The position numbers and the translations under genes were made by a program. 56,780 bases of DNA from 2-01-FULL-39-33 sp964361645 (GTDB taxonomy: Bacteria; Patescibacteriota; Patescibacteriia; 2-01-FULL-39-33): NCBI GenBank assembly GCA_964361645.1, contig CAYIBK010000005.1, forward strand, positions 1-56,780, in the 5' to 3' direction. Positions 6,779-15,099 of this stretch are shown one piece after another; position 1 is the stretch's first letter, and every line of letters starts with the position of its first letter. Under the pieces are notes generated by a model, which saw only the letters and a program-made list of their open reading frames with translations, was not told the DNA's origin and did no database searches.

Positions 6779-8716
6779 TTAAGGAATTAAAACTTCGTCG
6801 GTAGAAGTGGCATTGTCGGTGCTTAATTTTTCTACCCCAATTAAACAAACAGCTTGCCAAGCTTTATAATGAGAAGTGAAAGTGGTTTTATCAACCTTGC
6901 CATCTGGATAAGTAATAGTGTAATCAAAAGAAGCATCAACTCCTTTATGGGCAGATTCAGTACATTTTTTAGTACCAACTGGTATATCTAGACTCTCCAC
7001 ATATTTAGTAGCCGGAGGTGAGACCCAATTCCAAACACGCGGTATTGTTCTTTCCGATTTTCGGCCATCTTTAGTGCCCCAAAAATCAAAGTATAGATGA
7101 TCACCTTCGATTCTGGTTTGGATTAAGATATAATTGCCGGTATTATTAATAAATTTAAAATCAGGCGCTGGATCATAAATAGTGGCATCGGTGCCAGGCA
7201 AACCATTTTCCAGATAATAAGTAACATTATAAGAATGGCTGGTTCTGGCAGTAATTGGCAAGCCCGAAGCTAAAGTTGCTCTAAAAACAGTAGTTCCTAT
7301 TTGGCACAAACCACCACCATATTCAGGCGTAGTCTTATTGCCTTTTATGACTAATTCTTGCTTGTAGCCGTGTTCGCCGTCTATCTCGCCCAAAGCTTTT
7401 ATCAAAGAAAACTCCTCTCCTGGTTTGATTAAAATACCATGTAGTTTATCAGCTCCAGTTTTAATATTGTGGCGTCTATTGGCAGGACTACCGGCAAAAT
7501 TGGAATGACCAGTGCCAATTATTTCTTTTATACCCATATCGTTGATGTCTGCAGTAACGATTTTAGGCGCAGTAATATCAACCACCACTTCTATTTTCAA
7601 ATTTCCCTGCTTCAAGTAAGGACTTATTTTTTTATAAGTCTCTTCTAAATTAATAGTTTTGCCATTCTGGTGTGCTTCAAATTTAGTAACCTTACCGTCG
7701 GTAATTTCTATAGTAGCATCTTTAGGCTCAACATTAATTTGGGAGACCACATTTTTTTCTAACCAACTAACAAATTTTTCTTGATTTAAGCCAACAATAA
7801 TATTATTAGTTTCATCTGCTGGCGCAGACAGGTCTTTTTGGAATTCCAACATCTGTGAAAGATCGTTTTTAGAAATCAGCCATTTTTTATCACCATAGAT
7901 CAATTCCGGAGTGGTAGTGGATAGAACTTGTTTCACCAATTCCTCTTTTCCCACAACTTCGCTTAAGTACACCAAGGGATTAGCTGTTTGCCTTTTTATT
8001 TCTACCTGATCATTTTTCAATTGGCCTAAATTATCTTTTATTTTATTTATAGCATCATTATAATCTATGGTTATACCATTTTGTTCTGGTATGAGTTCTA
8101 AATCATAATTATCTCCTTGCCAAGTTATTTTTATGGAGGCGTTTTGAGCTATTGTCTCTAGTTCAGATAAACCCTGTTTGATTAATAACTTCATCATCGC
8201 ATCATCCAAAGTAAAACTGGCGATAAAATATTTATCTTGAGATAACATGTTAATTTGAGTGATAATATTTTTCCACCAAGATTTATCTCGTCCAAAACTG
8301 TAGGCCTCATAAATTGTTTTATGACTATCAAATCTTAAAAGTTCACGGGATAAATCAGGATCATTTAAAGCATTAATAGAAGGAGTTATTTTTAGATAGG
8401 AATTTCCGCCATTTTTATAAATCAATCTGATTTCTTGTTTTTCTAATTTTTCGGTCATTTGGTTAACTACCTCTAGCGCTTTTGGAGCGGTGAGGCCTTC
8501 TAAGCTAATATCACCAATACGGCTACCAGGAAAAAATTTGTTTTGATATTTGATTTCATATGCTAAAACAGCCGTGGTTAAAATAAAGATCATAACAAAA
8601 ACAGCGACTATAATAGTAATTAATAGCCACTGTCTTTTAATTTTGCCATAGATCTTATTTTCTAAAACGCCTTTAAGATCACTGATATGTTTTTGTGGTT
8701 GGAAATTCACTTGCAT
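6779..8716 (-). CDS. VanW-family membrane-anchored cell-wall protein
   Basis: About 645 residues. One N-terminal transmembrane segment (WLLITIIVAVFVMIFILTT) anchors a long extracellular part with two peptidoglycan-binding-4-like regions. A VanW domain follows, with FAGSPANRRHNI, PGEEFSL, YGGGLCQIGTTVFRA and TSHSYNVTYY. The upstream TTG at 8737 would overlap hsp20 by 20 bases; the ATG at 8716 clears it and is preferred. The VanW domain is very common in CPR and Gram-positive genomes. Its chemistry is unknown but it is linked to the cell wall, matching the VanX-like partner. Confidence 0.9.
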   Translation of the reverse strand: MQVNFQPQKHISDLKGVLENKIYGKIKRQWLLITIIVAVFVMIFILTTAVLAYEIKYQNKFFPGSRIGDISLEGLTAPKALEVVNQMTEKLEKQEIRLIYKNGGNSYLKITPSINALNDPDLSRELLRFDSHKTIYEAYSFGRDKSWWKNIITQINMLSQDKYFIASFTLDDAMMKLLIKQGLSELETIAQNASIKITWQGDNYDLELIPEQNGITIDYNDAINKIKDNLGQLKNDQVEIKRQTANPLVYLSEVVGKEELVKQVLSTTTPELIYGDKKWLISKNDLSQMLEFQKDLSAPADETNNIIVGLNQEKFVSWLEKNVVSQINVEPKDATIEITDGKVTKFEAHQNGKTINLEETYKKISPYLKQGNLKIEVVVDITAPKIVTADINDMGIKEIIGTGHSNFAGSPANRRHNIKTGADKLHGILIKPGEEFSLIKALGEIDGEHGYKQELVIKGNKTTPEYGGGLCQIGTTVFRATLASGLPITARTSHSYNVTYYLENGLPGTDATIYDPAPDFKFINNTGNYILIQTRIEGDHLYFDFWGTKDGRKSERTIPRVWNWVSPPATKYVESLDIPVGTKKCTESAHKGVDASFDYTITYPDGKVDKTTFTSHYKAWQAVCLIGVEKLSTDNATSTDEVLIP

Positions 8717-8717
8717 T

Positions 8718-9155
8718 TTAATCTTCAATTGATTCAACTTTTATGGATGTGTTTTTATATTTTTTAGGCAAGATGATGGTTAGGATGCCTTTCTTTAATG
8801 TGGCTTTAACATGATTTTGATCTATTTCTTGGGGCAAGACAATTGAACGGCTGAATGCTCCCCAATAAACTTCACGGGCGAAATAGTTACCTTCTTTAAT
8901 TTGTGTGTCTTCTTCCCTATATCCGCGTATGGTTAAGAGATCATTACTAATGGAAATATTTAAGTCTTTAGGATCAACGCCAGCCATGGCTGATTTAACA
9001 ATAATATTATTTTCATCAGCATAAACATCACAGGAAAGTTGTCCCTCGCCGGTAGAAAAATTATCGTTTTCTTCAGAGAAATTACTAGATAAAAAGAAAT
9101 CCCGAGCTTTTTCCTCGTTTTTGTTCAATTTTATTTGCTGGTTCTTATCAGCCAT
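8718..9155 (-). CDS. Hsp20/alpha-crystallin small heat-shock protein
   Basis: 145-residue ATP-independent chaperone. A polar N-terminal arm (1-40) is followed by the alpha-crystallin domain: LSCDVYADENNIIVKSAMAG, LTIRGYREE, REVYWGAFSRSIVLP, then ATLKKGILTIILPK, which contains the usual G-x-L motif. It is first in a minus-strand operon with VanW and the M15 peptidase, which may place envelope repair under stress control. Confidence 0.92.
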   Translation of the reverse strand: MADKNQQIKLNKNEEKARDFFLSSNFSEENDNFSTGEGQLSCDVYADENNIIVKSAMAGVDPKDLNISISNDLLTIRGYREEDTQIKEGNYFAREVYWGAFSRSIVLPQEIDQNHVKATLKKGILTIILPKKYKNTSIKVESIED

Positions 9156-9223
9156 ATTTTATGTAGATAGAGTCATTTACTGAATATATTATACTAAAAA
9201 ACCATAAAGCAAGCAACAAGATG

Positions 9224-9252
9224 TTGACAAAATTATTAAAATAAGTTATATT
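9224..9252 (+). promoter_or_regulatory. Promoter of the deoxyribosyltransferase-like gene
   Basis: TTGACA (9224-9229), spacer 17, TATATT (9247-9252). The leader is about 57 bases, ending in a strong AAGGAG site at 9303-9308. Confidence 0.8.
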
Positions 9253-9316
9253 TAGGGGTCAGATTAAGGTGTACTTTTACAAGATTTAAAGATAAACTCT
9301 AAAAGGAGTGCAAACT

Positions 9317-10039
9317 ATGCAAGTTGTATATGCTCACGAACCACTTCCTATTTCAATCACAAAATCGATTTTTTTAGCTGGGCCCACTCCGCGATCACAG
9401 GATGTTAAATCCTGGCGTCCGGAAGCTTTAACAATTTTAGAACAATTAGGTTATGACGGCGTGGTGTTTGTGCCTGAAGATGGTGATAAAAAGTGGCAAG
9501 GAAGCGAATACCTCAATCAAATTGAGTGGGAAGAATACTGTTTGAATGTGGCTGATTGCATTGTTTTCTGGATTCCAAGAGAAATGGCTACTATGCCAGC
9601 TCTAACTACTAATATAGAGTGGGGCGCTTGGTGCGACAGTGGCAAAGTAGTTTTAGGCGCACCGCCGGAAGCCGAGCATGTTGGGTATCAAAAGTATTAC
9701 GCTAGTAAATATCAAGTTCCAACTGCTGGAACTCTAGATGAAACTCTGAAGTTAGCCATGACTATGGTTGGCGAGGGTGCGGTTAGAACTGGTGGCGAGC
9801 GTGAAGTGCCACTTCATATTTGGAAGATGCCGACTTTTCAAGAGTGGTATGAAACTCAAAGACAATTTAATTGTCGGCTGGATGGAGCTAAAATTATTTG
9901 GACTCTTAATGAAGATTTAGAGAGTAAAACAGATTATCGTTTTGCTATTATGATAAAACTTTATTCTACAGAAGCAGAACTTAGTAGTAATTTCGTTATA
10001 GTTTTTCGTCCTAGATTTAATATAATGCTTAGGACTTAA
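9317..10039 (+). CDS. Nucleoside 2-deoxyribosyltransferase-like protein with extra C-terminal domain
   Basis: About 240 residues. The N-terminal half has the Rossmann-like deoxyribosyltransferase layout: SIFLAGPTPRS, SWRPEAL, the QIEWEEYCLNVADCIVFWIP block and TNIEWGAW, where the Glu-Trp is typical. The C-terminal part (HIWKMPTFQEWYETQ, RLDGAKIIWTL) recalls proteins in which this domain is joined to a NUDIX-associated region, but no NUDIX box is visible. The ATG at 9317 is chosen because AAGGAG lies eight bases upstream; a GTG at 9308 overlaps that site. It has its own promoter and terminator. Possible roles are nucleoside salvage or cleaning of modified nucleotides. Confidence 0.72.
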   Translation: MQVVYAHEPLPISITKSIFLAGPTPRSQDVKSWRPEALTILEQLGYDGVVFVPEDGDKKWQGSEYLNQIEWEEYCLNVADCIVFWIPREMATMPALTTNIEWGAWCDSGKVVLGAPPEAEHVGYQKYYASKYQVPTAGTLDETLKLAMTMVGEGAVRTGGEREVPLHIWKMPTFQEWYETQRQFNCRLDGAKIIWTLNEDLESKTDYRFAIMIKLYSTEAELSSNFVIVFRPRFNIMLRT

Positions 10040-10043
10040 ACCT

Positions 10044-10075
10044 AAACACTCACAAAAAAATGTGAGTGTTTTTTT
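10044..10075. terminator. Terminator between convergent genes
   Basis: AAACACTCACA (10044-10054), loop AAAAAA, TGTGAGTGTTT (10061-10071), then T residues. Confidence 0.88.
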
Positions 10076-10463
10076 ATTCCTTATCTATTTTCAGAAACTT
10101 ATAAATACCAAAAGAAATCAGCCCCAATTGCAGAGTTGGTGTCAAACCGGTTTTGATAAGAGGAATAATTGGCATTAAATCATTATAGGCCCAGCGATTA
10201 GTATCAAGGGCATAGCGCTCTAAAGTAACAGCAAAAATTAAGCCGATAATCAGTGCCCACCAAAGTCGACGATTAAAATAATTGTTAAATATAAAAATTA
10301 AAGACAAAAGGGTGATGAAAATTGCGTCAAATAAAGCAGCTCTTAGTAAAATTAATTCCGTGATACTTCCATTTTGATAATGAAGGTAAAGATAAGAATG
10401 AATATTTTCCCAAATTAAGTTCAAGATGAAAGCTAGGATAAAAATTAATAATATTTTTTTCAT
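10074..10463 (-). CDS. Small four-helix membrane protein
   Basis: About 129 residues, not recognised by function. Hydrophobic segments: ILLIFILAFILNLIW, LLRAALFDAIFITLLSLIFIF, WWALIIGLIFAVTLE, and a C-terminal TLQLGLISFGIYKFL. Conserved-looking polar residues (NLIWE, ALFD, RYALDTNRWAYND) could form a functional site. The internal ATG at 10463 is preferred over 10490: a TATAAT (10470-10475, minus) ends six bases before it, suggesting a leaderless mRNA that would exclude the longer start. Confidence 0.65.
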   Translation of the reverse strand: MKKILLIFILAFILNLIWENIHSYLYLHYQNGSITELILLRAALFDAIFITLLSLIFIFNNYFNRRLWWALIIGLIFAVTLERYALDTNRWAYNDLMPIIPLIKTGLTPTLQLGLISFGIYKFLKIDKE

Positions 10464-10469
10464 AATATT

Positions 10470-10475
10470 ATTATA
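10470..10475 (-). promoter_or_regulatory. -10 box directly before the start codon
   Basis: TATAAT on the minus strand, six bases before the ATG at 10463. Transcription would start at or next to the ATG. Confidence 0.5.
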
Positions 10476-10492
10476 ACAAAATATTACCATAA

Positions 10493-10520
10493 CAAAAAAA
10501 CCGCCCCAGGGGCGGTTTTT
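10493..10520. terminator. Terminator of cspA
   Basis: AAAAACCGCCCC (10496-10507) faces GGGGCGGTTTTT (10509-10520); T runs on both strands. Confidence 0.88.
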
Positions 10521-10544
10521 CCAATACTTCTTAAAAAAGAAATA

Positions 10545-10739
10545 TTAAACTTTTTGTACTTTTACAGCTGCTTGACCTTTTGGAGTGTCAATAACTTCGA
10601 AAGTAACATTGTCACCTTCGTTTAGTTCAGCCCAATCAGTACCGTCAAGTTCGTTAGCGTGAAAGAATAAATCTTTTCCGCCTTCTTGGCTGATAAAACC
10701 GAAGTTTTTTTCAGTCAACTTTTTGATAGTTCCTTGCAT
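10545..10739 (-). CDS. cspA: Cold-shock protein
   Basis: 64-residue single cold-shock domain that binds single-stranded RNA and DNA and melts structure. RNP1 (KNFGFISQ) and RNP2 (DLFFHANE) are intact, followed by VTFEVIDTPKGQAAVKV. It has its own promoter (10873-10901) and a leader of about 125 bases, like classical csp genes whose long leaders respond to temperature. It is divergent from the DEAD-box helicase at 11136, another gene type used in cold adaptation. Confidence 0.95.
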   Translation of the reverse strand: MQGTIKKLTEKNFGFISQEGGKDLFFHANELDGTDWAELNEGDNVTFEVIDTPKGQAAVKVQKV

Positions 10740-10872
10740 AATCTATAGAAATGAAGTGAATTAGTTCGCACTAGTTATTAGAAATTCGACTTGATTTCTA
10801 TATATAACTACTACTTTAGTAGATTATTAGACATTTAGCAGTGAGCTATATGTCCAATGCTTACCGTAATGA

Positions 10873-10901
10873 AGTATAGCAAACTTTAATAATTATGTCA
10901 A
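10873..10901 (-). promoter_or_regulatory. cspA promoter and long 5' leader
   Basis: On the minus strand TTGACA (10896-10901), 17-base spacer, TATACT (10873-10878). The predicted start is near 10866, giving a leader of about 126 bases to the ATG at 10739. Confidence 0.82.
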
Positions 10902-10959
10902 TGAATTATCAACAATTAAGGTGTTTTTGTCCTATTTTCGGTTAATTATCATAATGCTA

Positions 10960-10988
10960 TTTACAAAATACATAATTTATGTTATACT
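10960..10988 (+). promoter_or_regulatory. Promoter of the DEAD-box helicase gene
   Basis: TTTACA (10960-10965), 17-base spacer, TATACT (10983-10988). The leader is about 140 bases and lacks a clear Shine-Dalgarno site. 10740-11135 holds only these two divergent leaders and promoters. Confidence 0.75.
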
Positions 10989-11135
10989 TAAGCTAGTTTT
11001 AACAACTGACTATTATTGTACAGTTAAAGGGTGAAAATACCCCAATATCAACACTAAAAAGTCTTAATTACATACTCGAACTTATTTTTTGTCATCTTTA
11101 GTGGCTATTTTAAGAAATCGGGACACTAAATTAAT

Positions 11136-12866
11136 ATGACACAAATAAACAAATCAGAGCCATTAAGTTTTAATGGCTTAGGCATAGATCCTAAAATATT
11201 GGATATAATTAGGCATCTAAATTTTACTATCCCCACACCCATCCAATTAAAATCAATTCCAGTTATTGCTGAGGGTAAGGATATGGTAGGAATTGCTCAA
11301 ACAGGCACAGGTAAGACCTTAGCTTTTGGCATTCCCATGTTACAGCGCTTATCTAAATATAAGGGCAGATGTTTGATTTTGGTGCCAACCAGGGAATTGG
11401 CTTCCCAAGTTAATGATCACTTGAAAATAATTGCTCAAAAATTAAATTTTAAGACGGTGGTTTTAATTGGCGGTGAATCTAAGTATCCCCAGATAAAATC
11501 ATTACAGCGCAGACCAGAATTAATTATTGCTACTCCTGGCAGATTAATTGATTACTTGGAAAGTAAAACTTTTAATCTTAATGAGGTGAAGTGCTTAATT
11601 TTGGATGAAGCCGATTTAATGTTTGACATGGGTTTTGCTCCGCAATTGAATAAGATTTTAAAGTTGTCTCCAAAAGAGAAGCAAACGATTCTTTTTTCGG
11701 CTACCATGCCGTCTTCAATTATGGAAATTGCCACCAAACATATGAGTTTGCCGGTTAGAATTGAAGTTGCTCCAGCTGGCACTCCAGCGGAGAATGTTAT
11801 TCAGGAAGTAATTATCTTGCATAAAGAAGACAGAACAGTCCAACTCCAAAAAATATTATCAGAATATAAAGGTTCGGTTTTGATTTTTGTCCGCACCAAA
11901 AGCAGCGTCAAAAATATCTGCCGCAATATTTCTAATATGAAACATACAGTAGCCGAGATCCACTCTAATCGAACATTAGTTCAAAGAACTAGAGCCCTTA
12001 GGGGATTTAAAGAGGGACAATTTCGTATTTTGGTAGCTACCGACATAGCGGCTCGAGGCATTGATGTTAAAGGTATTGAATTGGTTTTGAATTACGATTT
12101 ACCCGATAACATAGAAGATTATATCCATCGTATCGGCCGAACCGGCAGAGCTGGCAAAATGGGCCAAGCTATTTCTTTTGCTACCCCCAGCCAAATAACT
12201 GATGTTAGAAGAATTGAAAGAATAATCAAAAAAGAAATACCCCTAACCAAATTGGTAGAAATTAAAAATGAAGGCAAAAATTTTAATAGAGACAATAGAT
12301 CTTCAGGATTTCAAACTTTTAGAGGACACCGGAAAAATAATAATCGGCCAACTCATAACTACCAGGATAAAAAATGGAATCATGAAAGAAAATCTACCTC
12401 AGGTTACCAAAGCGATTATGATAGATTTAAGAAAAGCAAAGAACAGCCAGCTGTAGGCGGAGATAGTCATAGATTTAACCGTTTTAATAATCAGAAGAAA
12501 GTTCAGCCAGCAGGCGACTTCAATAAATATAAAAGTGATAATAAGCCTAGCGGATTTTCTGGACCAAGAAGTAATCGGCCGTTTCATGATTATAAAAAAA
12601 ATAAGCCAGCAGGCTATCAGGGCAATAAAAAACCAGAAGACTTTAATAGGTACAGGCAAACAGATGGTAAATCACAGGGATTTAATAGTTATCACAAGAG
12701 CCCATCAACAGGTGATCGCGCTAAAACCCCATCGAGTGGTTTTACTAAAAGTAATAGAGACGATAATAAATCCGGCGGATTTAATAGCCATAAAAGCCAT
12801 CGGCCGTTTGAAAAAAGAGGCCAAGTTAAGTTCAGGGGCAAGAAAAATTTTCATAAATCAAGATAA
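11136..12866 (+). CDS. DEAD-box ATP-dependent RNA helicase
   Basis: 576 residues. Helicase core in order: Q motif PTPIQLKSIP, motif I AQTGTGKT, Ia PTRELASQ, Ib TPGRL, II DEAD, III SAT, V ATDIAARGID, VI HRIGRTGRAG. Residues from about 385 onward form a disordered, Asn/Lys/Arg/Gly-rich tail with loose repeats (SGFQ, KPSGFSGP, KPAGYQGNKKP, KSGGFNSHKSHRP) that would bind RNA non-specifically, as in RhlE/CsdA-like proteins. Likely roles are ribosome assembly or RNA unfolding in the cold. Shared long-leader architecture with cspA supports cold control; this is an inference. Confidence 0.94.
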   Translation: MTQINKSEPLSFNGLGIDPKILDIIRHLNFTIPTPIQLKSIPVIAEGKDMVGIAQTGTGKTLAFGIPMLQRLSKYKGRCLILVPTRELASQVNDHLKIIAQKLNFKTVVLIGGESKYPQIKSLQRRPELIIATPGRLIDYLESKTFNLNEVKCLILDEADLMFDMGFAPQLNKILKLSPKEKQTILFSATMPSSIMEIATKHMSLPVRIEVAPAGTPAENVIQEVIILHKEDRTVQLQKILSEYKGSVLIFVRTKSSVKNICRNISNMKHTVAEIHSNRTLVQRTRALRGFKEGQFRILVATDIAARGIDVKGIELVLNYDLPDNIEDYIHRIGRTGRAGKMGQAISFATPSQITDVRRIERIIKKEIPLTKLVEIKNEGKNFNRDNRSSGFQTFRGHRKNNNRPTHNYQDKKWNHERKSTSGYQSDYDRFKKSKEQPAVGGDSHRFNRFNNQKKVQPAGDFNKYKSDNKPSGFSGPRSNRPFHDYKKNKPAGYQGNKKPEDFNRYRQTDGKSQGFNSYHKSPSTGDRAKTPSSGFTKSNRDDNKSGGFNSHKSHRPFEKRGQVKFRGKKNFHKSR

Positions 12867-12900
12867 TCAAAATAATCCGCTAAAAGCGGATTATTTTGAT
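12866..12900. terminator. Terminator of the helicase gene
   Basis: Perfect 15-bp arms ATCAAAATAATCCGC (12866-12880) and GCGGATTATTTTGAT (12886-12900), loop TAAAA. The left arm begins within the stop codon. Confidence 0.85.
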
Positions 12901-12906
12901 TTAATA

Positions 12907-12915
12907 TGATATAAT
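12907..12915 (+). promoter_or_regulatory. Extended -10 box directly before the start codon
   Basis: TGaTATAAT, six bases before the ATG at 12922; no room for a leader or a Shine-Dalgarno site. Confidence 0.6.
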
Positions 12916-12921
12916 AAGGGC

Positions 12922-14094
12922 ATGAAAAAAATTCCAGTTCCAATTGCCGGAGCTGTTTTATTCTTAATTTCCATATTAAGTCTTGTTTCAATTATCGCCG
13001 GAAACAGTGATGATATAAAATTTTCGTCATTTTTTAAATCCCATAAGCAAGTGGCTTTGGAAGAAGATATTGCATCCCCATATCCTAAAGTCCTGGCCAC
13101 TCCCCAAAAAGTCAAAGGCATTTATTTAACTGGTTATACTTTTTCTAACAAAAAAAGACGGACAGATTTAATTAATCTGGTAAAAAAAACAGAATTAAAT
13201 TCGGTGGTTATCGATTTAAAAGATCCAGCCGGTAAATTGATGTTTTTGCCAATCTCTGAAAAAATAAAAGATTGGCCACTTTCTGCCGTAGCTTTAAGCC
13301 GCAATGATTATCAAGCTATTTTAGCCGAGCTTCAAGATGAAAATATTTATACTATTGCCAGGATCACTACTTTTCAGGATCCGACAGCCGTAAAAATATT
13401 TCCTACCATGGCTCTAAAAAATAAATCTAATAATATCTGGTCTGATTACAAAGGTGTTACTTGGCTGGATATGACCAACAAGCAGGTTTGGCAACTGATT
13501 ACTGAGCAAGCTAAGGAAGCGGCTTTAATCGGCTATGATGAGGTGCAATTTGATTATATCCGTTTTCCTTCTGATGGCAACATAAAACAAATTAAGTACT
13601 ATAATTTTCCCGCCGATCAAAAAAGACATGAAGCTATAACTGAATTTTTTAAATATCTCAAATCAGAATTTAGCGATTTGCCCATTCCCATATCCATTGA
13701 TCCATTTGGCTTAACTTACCAGCGTCGCAATGATCCCGATTATGATTTAAATATCGGCCAGCGCTTGGCTGATGCCGCTCCCTATTTTAATTTTATCTCG
13801 CCCATGGTTTATCCCTCCCATTATCCCAGTGGCTTTTTGTCTTTTATAAATCCAGCCGATCATCCTTACGAAGTTGTTTCTAAAGCCCTAATGGAGGGCA
13901 ATCTAATTTTAGAAACAGTCACCACCTCCATTGCTTCCACTCGTCCTTGGTTACAGGATTTTGATCTGGGAGCTGATTATAATGCTTCTATGATCAGAGC
14001 CCAGATTAAAGCCGCTGATGAAAACCAGGCCTCTGGCTGGCTACTTTGGAATGCCAGAAATGTTTACACTGCCGGTGCTTTAAAAAATGAGTAA
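12922..14094 (+). CDS. DUF4015 putative glycoside hydrolase
   Basis: 390 residues. An N-terminal hydrophobic anchor (PIAGAVLFLISILSLVSIIAG) is followed by a TIM-barrel-like domain. The family signature is KGIYLTGYTFSNKKR, then NSVVIDLKDPAGKLMF, YDEVQFDYIRFPSDG (acidic residues at a strand end, likely catalytic), and ISPMVYPSHYP. Probably an extracellular membrane-anchored polysaccharide-degrading or -modifying enzyme; substrate unknown. The extended -10 TGATATAAT (12907-12915) ends six bases before the ATG, pointing to a leaderless mRNA. Confidence 0.88.
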   Translation: MKKIPVPIAGAVLFLISILSLVSIIAGNSDDIKFSSFFKSHKQVALEEDIASPYPKVLATPQKVKGIYLTGYTFSNKKRRTDLINLVKKTELNSVVIDLKDPAGKLMFLPISEKIKDWPLSAVALSRNDYQAILAELQDENIYTIARITTFQDPTAVKIFPTMALKNKSNNIWSDYKGVTWLDMTNKQVWQLITEQAKEAALIGYDEVQFDYIRFPSDGNIKQIKYYNFPADQKRHEAITEFFKYLKSEFSDLPIPISIDPFGLTYQRRNDPDYDLNIGQRLADAAPYFNFISPMVYPSHYPSGFLSFINPADHPYEVVSKALMEGNLILETVTTSIASTRPWLQDFDLGADYNASMIRAQIKAADENQASGWLLWNARNVYTAGALKNE

Positions 14095-14283
14095 ATCTAA
14101 AACGACTCAAAATAAATCCTAGCCCCCCTTGATATTATAGGGCTAACGATTTTAGTTTTACTTATTTTAGAAGTTAGCTATTTAAGGGAGAAAATCGGTG
14201 GTTAGCTGGGCATAATTATTGGATTAAATTTGCCTTGAAATTATCTATGTGATTTGCTATGTTTATGATAAAATAGTTAGGTT

Positions 14284-15099
14284 ATGATGAGAAAATCCAA
14301 AAATCAATTTAGCAGTGAAACTACTCCCGAAATTGAGGATGATAATTTGGATCTCAAAAATTTAATTGCCATTGCCCAAGAATCGGGCCATGTGGATTTG
14401 CGTTCTATCTCAAGAGATCAGATAGCTCTTTTGGCCGATTGGTATCGGTCTGATTTTGAATTTCTGGCTAAAAATGAAAAAACCGAATTTTTAGAGCAAT
14501 TTATGATGACGGGCGAATTTAGCGATTCGGAGAGTATTCAATATGTACGCCAAATTGATCCAGAAGCCAGAGGAGAAGTTGGCACATTTATTTACCGGGT
14601 GTTGGACGGTGTAAAATTTACCAAGACTTTTCATGAATGTTGGGATAATATTGATTACAGTGAGCGCTCTAAAATAATAAAGGAAATAGTATCTGATCAC
14701 CAGGAATTAGCGCTAATGATTGCTCCTTTCACTGTCTTAAGCCGTTGGTCAAAAGAAGGAGAATTAATTAGTGTGCCAATAGGAAGTTATTTAGCCAGTA
14801 AAAGAGCCGATTCATCCAACTTGCAAAAAGAACAGTTTTCCGATTTTGATAAAAATATTGAGCTAATAGAGGTGATGTTGGAGTATGCCAAGCGCCATCC
14901 CGGTGAGCGCCAAGAGTCGATTAAAAATAATTTATCCCATATAGAACCAGAGCTATTGATTCCTTATTTAGACAGAATAGAAGATTTAGATATTTTAGAT
15001 CATGATCAAATAAAGGCTATTGCCTCTCCATCTAAAAATTATTTATCAGTTGATAAATTTTTAACCGCCCAAGAGTGTGAAGAAAAAAATCAATCTTAA
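14284..15099 (+). CDS. Hypothetical protein, N-terminal part of a frameshifted giant protein
   Basis: 271 residues with no recognised domain: acidic, helical and soluble, without a signal peptide. It ends CEEKNQS at a TAA (15097-15099), just after an A7 run at 15083-15089. The -1 frame is open from 15081 and runs into the next large reading frame with coding-like sequence (KDLGKYYPEKDKENIEFYPP) and no start codon, so the two were or are one protein of about 1430 residues. TAAAAT with an upstream TG (14266-14274) lies nine bases before the ATG. Confidence 0.75.
   Translation: MMRKSKNQFSSETTPEIEDDNLDLKNLIAIAQESGHVDLRSISRDQIALLADWYRSDFEFLAKNEKTEFLEQFMMTGEFSDSESIQYVRQIDPEARGEVGTFIYRVLDGVKFTKTFHECWDNIDYSERSKIIKEIVSDHQELALMIAPFTVLSRWSKEGELISVPIGSYLASKRADSSNLQKEQFSDFDKNIELIEVMLEYAKRHPGERQESIKNNLSHIEPELLIPYLDRIEDLDILDHDQIKAIASPSKNYLSVDKFLTAQECEEKNQS

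Noticed and set aside
6148..8716. Vancomycin-resistance operon
   Set aside because: VanW and VanX-like proteins are common cell-wall genes in CPR; there is no VanA-type ligase, VanH dehydrogenase or VanRS pair here.
12268..12909. Alternative frames over the helicase tail
   Set aside because: They arise from the low-complexity, repeat-like tail; the helicase frame continues to its own stop and terminator.
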